From Engraulis encrasicolus (lineage: Eukaryota; Chordata; Actinopteri; Clupeiformes; Engraulidae), in the NCBI RefSeq assembly GCF_034702125.1, contig NC_085872.1, forward strand, positions 27,022,002-27,086,001: 64,000 bases of DNA, read 5' to 3'. Under the pieces are notes generated by a model that made no database searches, was not told the DNA's origin, and was given only the letters and a program-made list of their open reading frames with translations. Made by a program: the position numbers and the translations under genes. Positions 46,506 through 58,822 of this stretch are shown here, one piece after another (within the stretch, counting starts at the first letter, position 1; each line of letters begins with the position of its first letter).

Positions 46506-46953
46506 TCACAGGCAGATCCCACTAGGCCTGCTGTGTCGTCGCAGGTGAACTCTCAGGTTGCTGGAGCGAGTGAACCTCATGCCACAGTAAGCACAGCCGA
46601 ACACCTTCTCTCGTGTGTGGATGTTCTGGTGCTGGTTGAAGTTGCTCTGCCGCGCAAAGCCCTTTCCACAGTGGTTGCAGACGTAGGGCTTTTCGCCCGA
46701 GTGGTGCCTAAGGTGGATCTTGAGCTCAAAGTTATACACAAAGCTTTTGTCACAGTGGGGGCAGCTAAGAGGCTTCTTCCCTGTGTGGGTGAGCATGTGG
46801 GCCTTGAGGTGGCACAGGTGCTGGAAGCCTCTGCCGCACTGGGTGCACAGGTGGCGCTTGTCAGTGTGGAGCTTCAGGTGAGCTTTGAGGTACTTGTAGG
46901 ACGAGAACCTCTTGGGACAAAAGGGGCAGCTAAAAGACTTTTCCTGACGGTAG

Positions 46954-46992
<39 letters not shown>

Positions 46993-48244
46993 GACACGGG
47001 CGGGTTTTCGCTCAACACTAAGCTACTATTAGGCATCGGGTATCCAACAACGCCCTGAACCTGTACATCAGATCCAACTGACTTGTCAGGGAAATCTGCC
47101 GTTACCGGATTTAAGAGCAGGGGCGGAACCTGACTGCTCGGCTCCGCCAATGTGTCCAACTTAACAGAATATGACATTACGTACGTGTCTGCCTCCTGTG
47201 ATGCAAGAGGGGAGATATTGTTAATGGTCTCTACCTGCATCTCCTCTCGGTTCCAGGTTCCTCTGGAGAGTGTCTCAGATGGATTCGCCATGTCTTGACA
47301 AAGCTCTGCGTCCTCACTTCTCGGGTTCCACACAGGTAAGGCCTCCTCCTCCTCTTTCACAAGAGACGGGACTGCCTCTGCCTTAAAGTCCAGTGGGGCG
47401 GAGGGGGGAGCCAAGTCACTGCTGGAGCTGCTGTGGCGACTGCTGCCTGGTAGAGCTACCATGGAGAGCAGGGCTGGCTGTGCTACATGTGATTCCGGAA
47501 TGCTCTCTTGTGCATGAGGGGATAGAACCCCAGCAGGTTCTGTGTTCCTGTTTCTCTGTGTGGCGATGAAGGAGGGATCACACTCCTGGATTATTGTGGA
47601 TCCAGTTGAAATAGGGCTCTGTAATGTCCACTGCTTGTCTGGCGTTGAAGATAGGGATGCCACACTGTCCTCTTTGTGTGCACTGACAGAGGCTACACAA
47701 GGCTTGGTTTCATGCGCCTCTGTCGAGTTCCACACCTCCTCTTGAAGAAGCTGTCCACCCTGGCGGTGCTCACTGACACTGAGGCTTAAACACAGAGTGT
47801 CTGCCTCTGCGCGCGCACACGCACACACACACACACACACACACAGATAATAAAAAACAGTAGTTAGTACTGACATGAAGCATTCTGTGCGTAACAAGAA
47901 TATATTTATGTAATATTGCCTAGAACTACCAAGGCACAGCAATATTCATACTAGTCATATTTACCAGCGTGTGTCTCACTTTGGGTGCCATCGCTTGACG
48001 CACCAGGTCTTCCGCAGTTAATACACCTCGACCGCTTCACTTTTTCACGCTCCTTTTCCCTTAGTTTCAGCTCAGACAGCTGTAATTTCAAGCGCAGCAT
48101 CTCTACTTCTTGCCTTCCACGACCCACTTCCTCCAAAAAGCTGTCTTCCACTAGCCTAGTAATCTCGTACATAGCTGACTTGAGGACAGTCTCCATTACG
48201 CTGGAGAGCTGAGCCTGAAAAGTGAGCACAAGGGCATTTGGCAT
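46506..48244 (-). CDS. C2H2 zinc-finger protein with leader coiled coil, five fingers
   Basis: Two coding exons, 48244-47965 and 47806-46506 (526 aa), joined in phase 1. Start MPNALVLTFQ; an upstream TTG frame is ignored. Residues ~5-60 form the leader (LTFQAQLSSVMETVLKSAM, VEDSFLEEV, EVEMLRLKL) that probably dimerises, followed by CINCG. The middle is acidic and Ser/Pro-rich with 12 consecutive Gln encoded by CAG (46955-46990). From ~383 five C2H2 fingers: CPFC...HLKLH, CTQC...HMLTH, CPHC...HLRHH, CNHC...HQNIH, CAYC...HLRRH. Helix residues -1,2,3,6 read S-K-Y-A, H-C-H-A, Y-F-E-I, R-S-N-Q, R-S-N-V. A nuclear transcription factor is expected. The acceptor of exon 2 follows a TG repeat instead of a pyrimidine tract. 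Confidence 0.85.
46955..46990 (-). repeat. (CAG)12 polyglutamine tract in the five-finger gene
   Basis: An uninterrupted trinucleotide run on the coding strand, giving 12 Gln just before the first finger. Confidence 0.95.
47807..47845. repeat. (CA)n/(TG)n microsatellite at a splice acceptor
   Basis: On the gene strand this is a TG run followed by 'cgtgtgcgcgcgcag', immediately before the coding exon at 47806. Confidence 0.9.
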
Positions 48245-49470
48245 CTTCAAGAGCAGAGTTGGCTATTCGGGGATGCGATGAAAAGTTGATCTTATTTAGG
48301 GTGTATTTGGCGCCCTGTAGGGAAACAATTTCATTTTAGCAATACATAAGAAGATAAGGAGAATAGTTTACGGCATCTCAAATTCAGAAATGAGACAGTC
48401 AACATCTATGGCGAACGAATTACCTGCAGGCCTATGTATCGTCACAAAAGATGCTGTTACTGTAACATGTTTGCAACGTGCGCAAAACCCCTTGCAATAA
48501 GGCACACTAAACATCTAATCTCACACCACTCGAAGGTCGAAGCGAATACCCTTTCTCGATAAGCTATGACATGGATTCCTACATTAGCAGTCTACTCACC
48601 AGTGGTGGGCTAGTCACAACTGTTTATTTATCAACAGCGGGTCGGCTGATTGTGTACCATTTTGACAATCAATAGCGTTTGACGTTTTTTCTGTGTGGCC
48701 GTGGCCGTTCAACGATGTTCATCTGTAGATATGGTAACGAAAATATCTTCACTGCCACCTATGTGTGTGGGTGATTTCATCTCTAGGTCTGTTTCACCAG
48801 ACAGAGGATGTGGCTAGCTAGTCTATTTCACTTCTAGAACTATTCCTAAGGGTGGCGCTGGTCGCACATGTTGTCCACAGTCTGGTGTGTAGACTGGGCA
48901 TAATCTAGATTCTACAAGGACTGTGCACTGTGGCGCATAATACACCGCCCAAAGAATAAAGGGAAAACGGTTACCAAAACAACGGAATGCAACTCCAGGT
49001 CAGTCCTAGGATGAAACTCAAATTTGTTTTGCGTACTGTTGTGAAAGTTGAAGCAATGGAGGTTATACAATCCATCACAAAAATAGAGTTATTCCACAGG
49101 TGGTGTCCACAGACCATTTTTCTTTTTTCATCCTTTCTTCCTGGTTTTCTGTCACATAGGCTATGCATTTTGGCAGTTTCACACCCCTGCAAAACAATGA
49201 ATTTGCACATTCACCATTGGTAGGCCTACCCTACCCTGTACTCTTCTCAAATGATGTTGCAGGCAACATAATCTCCATGGCATCTCCAGGTTTGACATGT
49301 CTGTCACATGTTCAGTCTGAACCTGCTTTCATCTGTGAAGAGCATAGGGCACCAATGGGGAATGTGACCATCTCAATGTTCTCTAGGCCCATGTAGCCTG
49401 CGTTAGTAGTTCTGCCAGGAAGACTCAGATCACCTATGCATTTCGCAGAGCCAATCAGCGGCTGCCATCT
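48245..49470. promoter_or_regulatory. 5' flank of the five-finger gene and spacer
   Basis: The first few hundred bases upstream of ATG 48244 should hold the promoter, but no clear TATA box is seen. 48760-49470 has no recognised gene; one TAGGCCTA is at 49221. Confidence 0.3.
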
Positions 49471-49479
49471 CCTTTATAG

Positions 49480-49815
49480 CAACGTGTCTAACTCTCCCTT
49501 CTTGCTGGCTATAGGCATGGCCGGTCCGAAATCTCCTCCTCCATCCCCACCGCCACCAGTTGGGTCCAGTCTTCCTGTCCGGGGGGTTAAAGGTCCAGTT
49601 CCTGCTGCACGGCTACGGCAGGCTCTACTGGATCCGCCAGCGCAAGACCCGGGCTGATGATTGGACCTCCGCCAAATACTGTCTACTTATGCCAATTCCA
49701 TTGTCAACTACGTTAACATTCAATCGCTAAATACGAATTGCTCTCTCTGTCTACTTATGCCAATTCCATTGTCAACTACGTTAACATTAAATCGTTAAAT
49801 ACGAATTCCTCTCTG
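49480..49815 (+). repeat. GC-rich coding-like fragment followed by a 69-bp direct repeat
   Basis: On the plus strand one frame reads LLHGYGRLYWIRQRKTRADD and WTSAKYCLLMPIPL to a stop at ~49730; the base use looks coding but I do not recognise the family. The unit beginning 'tctgtctacttatgccaatt' occurs twice in tandem (49677-49745, 49746-49814) with few differences. Confidence 0.4.
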
Positions 49816-49824
49816 AGTCTTAAT

Positions 49825-51154
49825 CAGGGCTGTAGTGGAGGGTAAACGCACGTAAACGCCGTTTACGCACCTCTGGAATTTAGGAAATAGCGTTTACCCA
49901 CCTCTATTAGCGTTTACCCACCTCTAAATAGCGTTTACGCAGCTCTTAATGGCAATTACGCACGTCAAAGTTCCCTGCGCCTTGTGATCTGCCGTTGGAA
50001 TAATCCAAAATAAATTTGGTGTCATTTAAAAAATATTGTTGAACATAGGCTACTTAACGCTTTAGTAGGAATCATTTTCATCCACTCCAGGTTTCTCTCT
50101 ACCGTTCGCAAATTAGTCACGCCCTTCTCATCAAATCTAGCCACTTGGCAACGTTTGTCCGAAAGAAGTAGAACTAGGGGACAAGCCAGTGCGTGCGCCC
50201 CATGTTTACAAGCGAAAGCGCATCTGCCCGCCGGTTCTACGGACGGCAATGCCGATAGAAACGCAAATGCACGTTCGCGGTGGAGTTGGGGAAAAAATCC
50301 CGCGTGTGAAGCCAGGTATGAAAGTAACCTAACACAGGAGTAAGCCTAGTAAACGCCACCAAATCCATCATTTTAGGGAGGTACAAGTTTTGTTACACCT
50401 TTGTCACGACTTATGAATGGTAGGTAAAACTCCAGTTCCTCTCTTAATGGCTGCAGTGCCTATTGCTAATCTATGAGCAACCATGCCACTACAAGTAGGC
50501 CCTAGCCTAGCTAAGTAGGCCTAATGGATGATGGTGGAGGGGTAAATTGTGAGGTGTCTTATAAAAATATAAGCCTAAAATGTAGCCTAATAGCACTTCA
50601 TTATCAATTCAGTTGAAAACCACAAATGCTGTGTTTTTTATATTTAGTTTCCAATGTTATAGCCTAATGCCATTCATCTTTGTGGGGAATGGCTGAGATG
50701 GGCCTACAGTACATGATGGTGAATCTATTTTTAAAAACCTAATGCAGAAAGTGGAATAGGCCTATGAAATTGAGCTGCATTGTTATGCTGTTGAGCTACT
50801 CCAATATAGGTGTTAGGCCTGGATTGTAGCAAAGGCACACTCTGCATCATATGATCACACAAATTATGTGATAGGCCTATAGGCCTAACTGAAGAGATTT
50901 TAATTGTCATTTATAGTAGACAAATGAATGTGCATGCCAAAAAGTTCTAGTGGCTTTTAAACAAATGACCATTTTGGATGCGTTGATACCGATACTTTAT
51001 AGGCCTACTATCATGCCTGGCCTCATACCCATTTTCATACCTGTAGATACACAGATACACCGATGATAGGCCTACACGCGTCGCGTCGCGTCACGGTCTG
51101 TCTGATCAAAAAAATCATAGTTTACCCACCTCTAATTTGACCACTACAGCCCTG
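49825..51154. mobile_element. Non-autonomous hAT element, 1330 bp
   Basis: Starts 'cagggctgtagtgga' and ends 'ccactacagccctg', flanked by the perfect 8-bp duplication gtcttaat (49817-49824, 51155-51162). 'gtttac' and 'cacctct' words recur near both ends. No transposase. The interior holds six TAGGCCTA octamers. Confidence 0.92.
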
Positions 51155-51172
51155 GTCTTAATGGCAGAACTA

Positions 51173-51531
51173 TACCCAGGTAGCAAAGTTTATCTGGTCC
51201 ATGGTTGGCCCGATCCTTTTTTCGCCAGTGAAAACAGTCGGTCCGATTCTGGCTTTGTCCGCGGCCCAATAATGGTCCTATGACCGTATGCCGACAGTGT
51301 CGGCTCAGTGTTGGCTCAGTTACTGCATGAGACTGACAGTTATTTTCAGTGTCGGCAGAGTGTTGGCTCAGTTAGGCTAGCCTACTGCATGAAGTGACAG
51401 TTATTTTCAGTGTTCTATGAAGTGTTGGCTGAGTCACGGTAACCAGTGTTCCAGCCGAGCCGACTCTCAGCCGACAGTGCCGACATTCTGCCAAGTTTGG
51501 GCCGACTGTTCTTAACGTTTTTTGCTACCTA
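51173..51531. mobile_element. MITE with 'aggtagcaaa' ends
   Basis: 'aggtagcaaa' at the left and 'tttgctacct' at the right are complementary. The interior contains 'ttggcccgat', 'gccgacagtg' and a ~50-bp segment repeated in direct orientation ('tgacagttattttcagtgt'). Confidence 0.65.
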
Positions 51532-51589
51532 CACAACTTGTGCCGTGCCCCACCATCCCGCTCTATAGGCCTAAGCAGCAGCATAGACC

Positions 51590-52225
51590 CCACTTGTAGA
51601 TACCAGGCTCTCGTGCATGCCCTCCTCATGAAATCTCTTTCTGACCATCCCATCTGATTCTGACCACCAACATGCACGTCATCTGCTCATTTTGCAGGGC
51701 TCTGGCTTTGCTCTTCCTGTGCCATCTGGCAAAAGGAAGGATATGGCAAACCTGGGTTGTAAACCGCCCCATTGACTCCACCACATTCCCTGGAGTGCTC
51801 TGGACACTGATGGGAGACACGGCAAACCTTCTTGCCACAGCACACATTGATGTGCCATCCTGGGTGAGTGGCACTAGCTGAACAAATTCAGTGGGTAATA
51901 GACACCATCTCATGATACCTAAGTAGGATGAGTAGGATATTGACAAATGCACACCAAAAAAAAAAAAAAAAGCCAGAAAGGATGTAAAAATGGAAATGGC
52001 TGTGGCCACCACCTGCAGAATAACGGTTTTGTGGACGTTTTTGTTGTTGATGTTACTTTTATTTCTACTCATTACTTGTTAAATGTGTACAACAAACAAT
52101 GAGTGTTGCTTCCTAGCTGGACAGGATCACACTTCTGTGATTGACCTTCAGCTGCATTGCATTGTTTTGGTGCTCCCTTTATTTTTTGGAATAACTGGAA
52201 TACCTTTGGTGAGGGCATCAGTCAA
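51590..52225. mobile_element. Degraded DNA transposon of a family common in fish
   Basis: Contains 'ctcatgaaatctctttctga', 'ttttgcagggctctggc', 'cttcttgccacagc', 'gatgtgccatcctggg', 'tgttgcttcct' and 'gtgctccctttatttttt', in an order I remember from a very widespread fish repeat. Open frames are short. The superfamily is not certain (Tc1-like termini suspected). Confidence 0.5.
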
Positions 52226-53199
52226 CATTTTTCACCAGCGAGACAATACAGTAACCATCTTGCTTTTAAAATAGCCCCAGACTAAAACATACACAACAAA
52301 TAGCTGAAACCCATCACTCTTGTTTTGGGTAAAACATATCATTTAATTTCTTAGGCCAATCTTACCTTGAGTTCAGGAATTGGGTTTTAATCAAACTACT
52401 GTATATCTGAACAAGTGAAGTGTTTAAACTTTAAGGGGATTCAGGCATCAATAGTGAAAAGGACATAAATAGAGGGGGCACTGGATATTGCGATATATTA
52501 AACACATCCGTGTACAGCCAAGTCATCTCCAGACAAGAGTCTGGGAACGTCCAAATCCAGATGATGTCTGCATTGTCTGAAATGCTGTCATATCAGTGGA
52601 GTGGAGTGATTTGAAATTATTGAATTTGACAAGCACTTGAAGCTATGAGAGTGCAATTACTAAACATACAATTTCAACAATTTTCATGAAATAATGACAT
52701 TATTCCATCTGTCTAGTTAAGGTTCAATTTAATCTAAAGAAAAACATAATTAATTTACATTACATCACATTTAATTCTTTGGAAAGGACTGCGAAAAAGA
52801 TAAATACTATACACATGTATTGAAAAAAACCAAGATGAAAATGTACATTTGCGTTTTGAAAACAGTTTGCATTTATTGCTTTACCACTGTTCACCACTCA
52901 CCCAATACACCACAGTGCCTGTTAAGATAACATTAGAATCAAATGTATGAACAAAAACATCTAACTCATAATATGAAATATTTTTTCTGGGGCTCAGTTT
53001 AAATACCACTTAACATTCAATAAACATTAACATATAGAGGTAGAGGTAATGAAAGAAACCGGTTTCCATATAAAAAAGTATATAAGATCATGATAATCAG
53101 ATTTCCTTTCAATCTGTTCCTTTCCAACCCATATTAGTGTCCAAAACAAGCACCAGGCAGGTGGCAACTGTACTGTACAGGGGCCTACTGCAACAACGG
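52226..53199. other. Spacer and 3' untranslated region of the three-finger gene
   Basis: AT-rich, no gene recognised. AATAAA on the minus strand (TTTATT at 52872-52877), ~325 nt past the stop codon at 53200, is a possible polyadenylation signal. Confidence 0.4.
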
Positions 53200-55088
53200 T
53201 CACAAGTGAGCAGTGTGGATTCTCTGGTGCCTTTTGAGGTTGCACTTCTGCGTGAACCGCTTGCCACAGTCCGAGCATATGTAAGGTCTCTCCCCGGTGT
53301 GCACCCTGCAGTGTGCCTTCAGGTTGCTCAGCTTGGTGAAGCTCCTGCCACACAGGGCACAACAGAAGGGCCTCTCGCCTGTGTGCGTCTGCTGGTGGGC
53401 TCGCAAGTGACACAGGTGGGAGAACCCTTTCCCACAGGTGTTGCAGCTGTGTGGCGATTTTGACGCGTGGTGGTGGTGGCTCAGGTGTGTTTTGATGTTC
53501 GCCATCTGTGCGTAGCCGCGGCTCAAGTGGAGGGCGCCGATTCGCCTTCCTCCACTGGCGAAAGCCCGCTGGTGATGGTGGAGCTGCGCGGGCCTCGTGG
53601 TGGCGCTCTTGTAGAGCGAGGCGGCGGCGCTCCTGTCCCCCTCAGCAGCAGCAGCCAGGTTTGAAGCGGCTACCACTTCTGGCTGAGCGAGACCTAGACT
53701 TTGCTTTCTGACCGGCTCGTGGTGAACCACGGGTTGAGTGGCCAAGCCACCGTCGGTTCTGTGCCGCTGGGGCTGGGGAACCCCCATTACCTGGTCTATT
53801 TGACGACGGCTCGGTGACGTCTGAGGCGCGATGGGAGCCCTTGGCCTGTTTACTTTGGGAGGGTTACGCACCCCGTTGTCTCGAGGTGCCTCCTCCTCCG
53901 CGCTTCCCCTCCACTGGGGATACCCAACAACCATCGTCTGTTTGGCCAGCAGGGAGTCAGAGGGCCCGGCGTGATGCCGCACGTTAACAGGCTCTGTGGA
54001 GGTCGTGGAGGTGTTGGTGCCTGCCCGGAGTTGAGATGATGGAGGTTTGGTTTGGTCTTTTGTTAGGAGCTCAGGTCCTGGTTGTGTTCTCATGGAATGA
54101 CACCTAGAGGATGCTTGGTCCTTTGATCCTTGATTGCTCATGCCGCCTTTGGGATGTTTCATTTCCACCTGCTTGGCTACTGCCTCAGAGCGCTTACAGT
54201 CACTCTGTACACCTGAAGTGTCTTTCTGGGGTGTTTGCCTGTCTCCTGAGAAACGATGGGTTAGTCGCGACCCAATGTCCTGGGAGTCTGCTGAGTCCGT
54301 GAGGATCTCTTTCTTCACTATGTCCGAAGGTTGAACACCATCCAGTTCTATGACCTGGAACACATGTTTGAAAATAATGTTTAAAAAAAACCCTTCAAGA
54401 TCTCAATTCAGGTGTGTCTAGAAACTAAAAGGCTGGAGAGTGTCCTTACCTTGAATTCCCTTTCTGAAGCCGGAGAAAGGATTTCCTCTTGTGCCTCTTC
54501 CCGGTCACAGCTGCTCCACTTTACACCCTCCTGCTTTATAGCAAGGCCTTCCCCTCCACCTTTAATTTAAAAAAAACAATTGCATGAATACAATTAAGTG
54601 TAATACGCACAAGACAACAAGCAGTAAGAACGGCTATAGTGTCCAAAGCATTGCTGCACACATACAGTAAGCTGCATGCAAAATAACTGCTCATGGTGGG
54701 CTTTCAAATGATTTTGCATTTGGGCCTACAACAGGGCTCATTATTTCACATTCAGCTCTTCAGGTCATACCAGACAGCATTTGCTGATAATGTCAACACC
54801 TTATCTTATCTTTTGACACCCACCAGGTATTGACTCATTAGAGATGGGGGTCCTTCCACAGTCGGCACATCTCCCTCTCCGGCTTGTCTCCCATTCTTTC
54901 TCCTTAAGTTTTAGCTCAGACTGCTGTAGCCTGAGCCGTAACAGCTCCACTTCTTGCTTTCCACGGCCCACTTCCTCCAAAAGGCTGTCCTCGACCAACC
55001 TGGTGATCTCGTACATGGCAGACTTCAAAATAGTCTCCAAGACATTAGACAGCTGGGTCTGAAAACTGACGATGATAGTCTCTGACAT
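53200..55088 (-). CDS. C2H2 zinc-finger protein with leader coiled coil, three intact fingers
   Basis: Exons 55088-54824, 54559-54450, 54354-53200 join in frame (509 aa). Start [10 protein letters not shown] is chosen because the neighbours start at the same point; an open stretch of 14 codons lies upstream. The leader (~residues 6-60) has [16 protein letters not shown] and [11 protein letters not shown], then CADCG. A middle exon contributes a VK-x-E-like motif (AIKQEGVKW). From ~423: CNTC...HQQTH, CALC...HCRVH, CSDC...HQRIH, linked by TGERP. Helix residues H-C-H-A, K-S-N-A, Q-C-N-R. Just before them, [17 protein letters not shown] looks like a fourth finger whose cysteines are lost. Likely nuclear transcription factor. 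Confidence 0.85.
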
Positions 55089-55139
55089 ATTTCGTGTTAC
55101 AGACTGCGCACTTCCAATTGAAGCCTTCACAATGATATA

Positions 55140-56828
55140 TCTTGGGCTAAGTTCACTTAAATCTGAATGTTAATATCTATTTGACATCCAGTCCGAGAGA
55201 GAAATCATGTCAAACCAGTGCATTCAATCCATACCTAGAAGGAGCCAGACATACCGCGATTTTCGTACACACTACACTCAATGCGACGGGCTCTGGCAGA
55301 GAGCGTTCACACAGGGCATACCGAGATACCCCTCAACGAAATTAAATAACTCTAGCAGCAAACCGTAGTCTGCATTATCGTCTACATTTGCCAGGTTAAA
55401 GCTATTTGATGGTGAGTAGTTCTAGCCTGCTGTGACAGCTAGCATGGTACCTTCGATACCTGGTAAGTTAGGCGTAAATTGGAGAAAAATATCATCAAGT
55501 CCCATAAACCGCATCAAGAAATTACAAAAGTGGACCATTACACAACAACTGACTGCTGTCTGCTGTCTAGATTTTACCAAGTTGGCTGGCTGATGGACGA
55601 AAGTCCCTGCTACAAACATCGGCGTATAAATCGACAACCTTGTTGTAAACAGTGATGTCATCCTGAAGTACGGTGGCCTGCGAGCGCAACATTTTGCGTT
55701 TTGCTAAATTGAGACGCGGCCACAACAGCGACCACATACCACATCCCGTCAGCCTCGTGCGCTCCCCTTTGTCAGCAGCAGCACAGAGAAGCAATATCTA
55801 GACACTTGCATTTTCTCAATCCAGCTTGACTAATAACATACTTTGTAAGAACTACACAATGTTTTTGACAGTGAAAGTGATATTCCAAAACGCCAAATAG
55901 CCATTTAATATAATTTTCTTCTGTGGCCATTGGAACTGGGTTAGTATGTTTTGTTTGTTTAGGAATTCATGTAAAAAGGAGGAAAAAAGTAAATGCATAG
56001 TGTTTTGGAAAAGAGATTTTGCTGTTAGCAGTTGCCCAAGTGGTTGGACTAGTTGTGACTAGGACTCTGTACCTCTGTATGCCTATATAATATGGTTATG
56101 ATATGGCATATAAATAGGTTATCTTCCTTGAGACATGAAAAAATAACGTACCAAATATGCAAAGCTGGACCATTTTGGACCCCTGTTTTTGGATGCCAGG
56201 CAACTAGAGGTATTACACTAGGTATACTTTTGATTCCTGGCAGGCATCCAAGTGCTGTAAGATTTACTTTTCAGTGCATACCGCATACTCACCAAAGTAC
56301 AGTCAGAGAGATTCTAGAATGAGAGGGGACATATGGCGGCCATCTTGGTGACGCCTCCGGGGTGCTATTTCGCGATTAAGTAGACCAGATCTGAGAGTCA
56401 ATGGGAAAAATGAATGGGGAAACTGAGTATAGGACGGAGGGGAACCCAGCGGTTGTGAAAACCATATGGTTGAAACGACCGTGAAAAACTGATCAATCTA
56501 GACTACTTGGTTGTGTCATACGAGTCAAAATAAAGCTTTTTGAGCCACTTTTCTCACGGTTTTTTTGACAGAGCGCAGGCGCAGTAGTTCCATAACGGCA
56601 CGAGAGCAACGGCTTTTCAAAACTGAGCATGTGCATAATTTCGCGTGCGCCGATGCAGCCAGATGATTGGATCACTGGCAACGCAGCTCAGCAGGCACAT
56701 TGGCTCTTATTACCAGAAAGGCGGGAGATGTGCGGGTAGACGCCATATTTGCGTTACGAATCTTCACCGTTAATTTCTATGTACCTGTTCTATCTCCTCT
56801 TACTAGAATATTTCTGGTACAGTCCTAG
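55140..56828. other. 5' flank of the three-finger gene and spacer
   Basis: No recognised gene. 56290-56760 is GC-richer with 'ggcggccatcttggtgacgc', which may be a dispersed repeat or promoter-like DNA, but no ends are clear. Confidence 0.35.
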
Positions 56829-58822
56829 CATAGGCGCCGACTTCGGGGGTGCTCCAGGGCCCGGGCACCCACGAGAATCTGTGGGCACCCACGGAAAATA
56901 TGGGCACCCCATGCGCACCCATGGCCAATTCCGCGCGCTACAGTAATTTGATCAACGAGAAATCTTCTAAATCTTGCACGCTAAGTTTTAGAGCGTGTAT
57001 CTAATTCATTTGGAAGATTGTCAGACTTATATACCCATCCTGTTTGAAATACATCACGGTGGGCAGTGAAGTGTAATCCTTTCCATAATACAGGGGCAGC
57101 AGAATCTCTACAAGCAAACATTATAATTATAGTATTGTGTTTTAAGTGAAATCCTGACGTTCATTTTAGGCATATTTAGTTAATGTCTGTCAGAGAATGT
57201 TTCAAATAGATTGATTTGTGAAGATGCTAAACTGTGTAAAGCATGATGGGTAGACGGGTCGAGAGAATTCGAGACCTCTTCCGGCTGCCTGGGTTGGTTC
57301 CAGAACAATGATCAATCCATTCTGGCAGATTAAACATATTGCTTTATTTTCTGTTGTTTTTTAATTGTTTGTCGATATAAAAATGTTAACAGTCAGGGGA
57401 TAAACATGTCATCTTGTATGCCTACTGTAAGCTATTTCACGCCAATCGTTTTTTGTCCTCTGCGGTTGCTCTTGTACACAATCAGTAACCATAGAAACAT
57501 GTTTGGATTGACCGTATGGCATACAGGGCTTTTGCCCAATGGACTGTTGATGAGTCGTGCTGCTAAAGCAGACCTCTTCGAGATAGCAGATATTGATAAA
57601 GCTCGTTGTCTGTTAGGGTAAAAAAAAACTCATAGATAACTAAAATTCCGTTGAAGGCTTCATTGTCGCTCTAAATATCTGCTGGAGTCTTGACTAAAAA
57701 TGCCCGGTTGGAGTTTTCAGAACAGTGCAGTGTCTATGCAGACGGTTCCGAAGTTGAAGTAGGCCCTAGTTCTATCACAGAGTCAGACTACGCGTGAAGC
57801 TGTATAATTATGTTGCTCATTATTTCACACGTTATGGAAGTTATCGAAGGATCTAAGCCTACTTGTCACTACAAGCTAGGACTTCTTACATACAAAGGAT
57901 AGCAGTTGGAAAGTTTAGCCCACTACAAAATGGTAAGTCACTGTCATCCTGCTAATCCCATGTGTAGCACCGCCGTGTGCTGTTTATTTGATATTTCTCT
58001 ATGCTCTATGGGTCTTTAGTGATGGTATGACCAAGTTGAGCCTAAATATCCATGCTTGTTGTGCGCTGTTGGATGGTTTTGCCATTGTAGGCTATATGCG
58101 GCTCTGGCTGCTAACATTGTTGGGTTTAGTTGTGACTGAGTAGCCTGGTTTGAACATAGCTAGCATGAAGTGCGTGGTATATAAACGCTGTGTTGCAAGT
58201 GACTGAACGCCAGTCTGAATTCACTGTGGGCGCTCGCGTTGCTGCTGCTGTTATTGTTTTCAATTGAGATCCTCTTTGGACGTCTGTATTAGGCTACTGC
58301 ACAATGCTGCTATGCTTCATAAAAATGTATTTGAAGACATACAACTTTCACATGCATGGTTTCATTTTAGTAACTGACTGCATAGTCAGTGACTGCAGAC
58401 TTAGCTTTAGTGGCATGCTCAAGGAAAATCTTGATCTTCTAGCTTCACAGCTGTGTTCATTTTAAACACGGTCACCTTTAGTCATAATGCCGTCTAGAAA
58501 AAGGCACCGGCAAACGTGATCTGGGCTTTGCGTTTAATTTATAGGCCCTTCACCATGTAAAGCAATTCCATTTTCAATCTCAATTCAAATATAGGCAAAT
58601 TTATTGTAAAATAGCCTATTGATTTGACAACCACAACGAAAATAAATAAGCTTAGAATACATTTATTATGTAGCCTACTCATTCAAATAAAGTCACCAAC
58701 TCATGAACCGGTTATGTTGTTGGAAAGCAAGGCATGGCAAACAAACGGGACTTTCTGTGGGTCGCGACCCCCAGTTGGGAACCGTGAGCACCCACGGGAC
58801 AAAACAAAAGTCGGCGCCTATG
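56829..58822. mobile_element. Non-autonomous hAT element, ~2.0 kb
   Basis: Starts 'cataggcgccgactt' and ends 'aagtcggcgcctatg', flanked by the perfect 8-bp duplication agtcctag (56821-56828, 58823-58830). 'gcacccacg' words lie near both ends. Short frames inside do not resemble a transposase. Confidence 0.92.

Noticed and set aside
46533..47021. Long plus-strand open frame
   Set aside because: It is the antisense of the five-finger array, whose codon pattern leaves the opposite strand open.
53137..53664. Plus-strand frames opposite the three-finger gene
   Set aside because: Antisense shadows of the finger exon; no start context or splice support.
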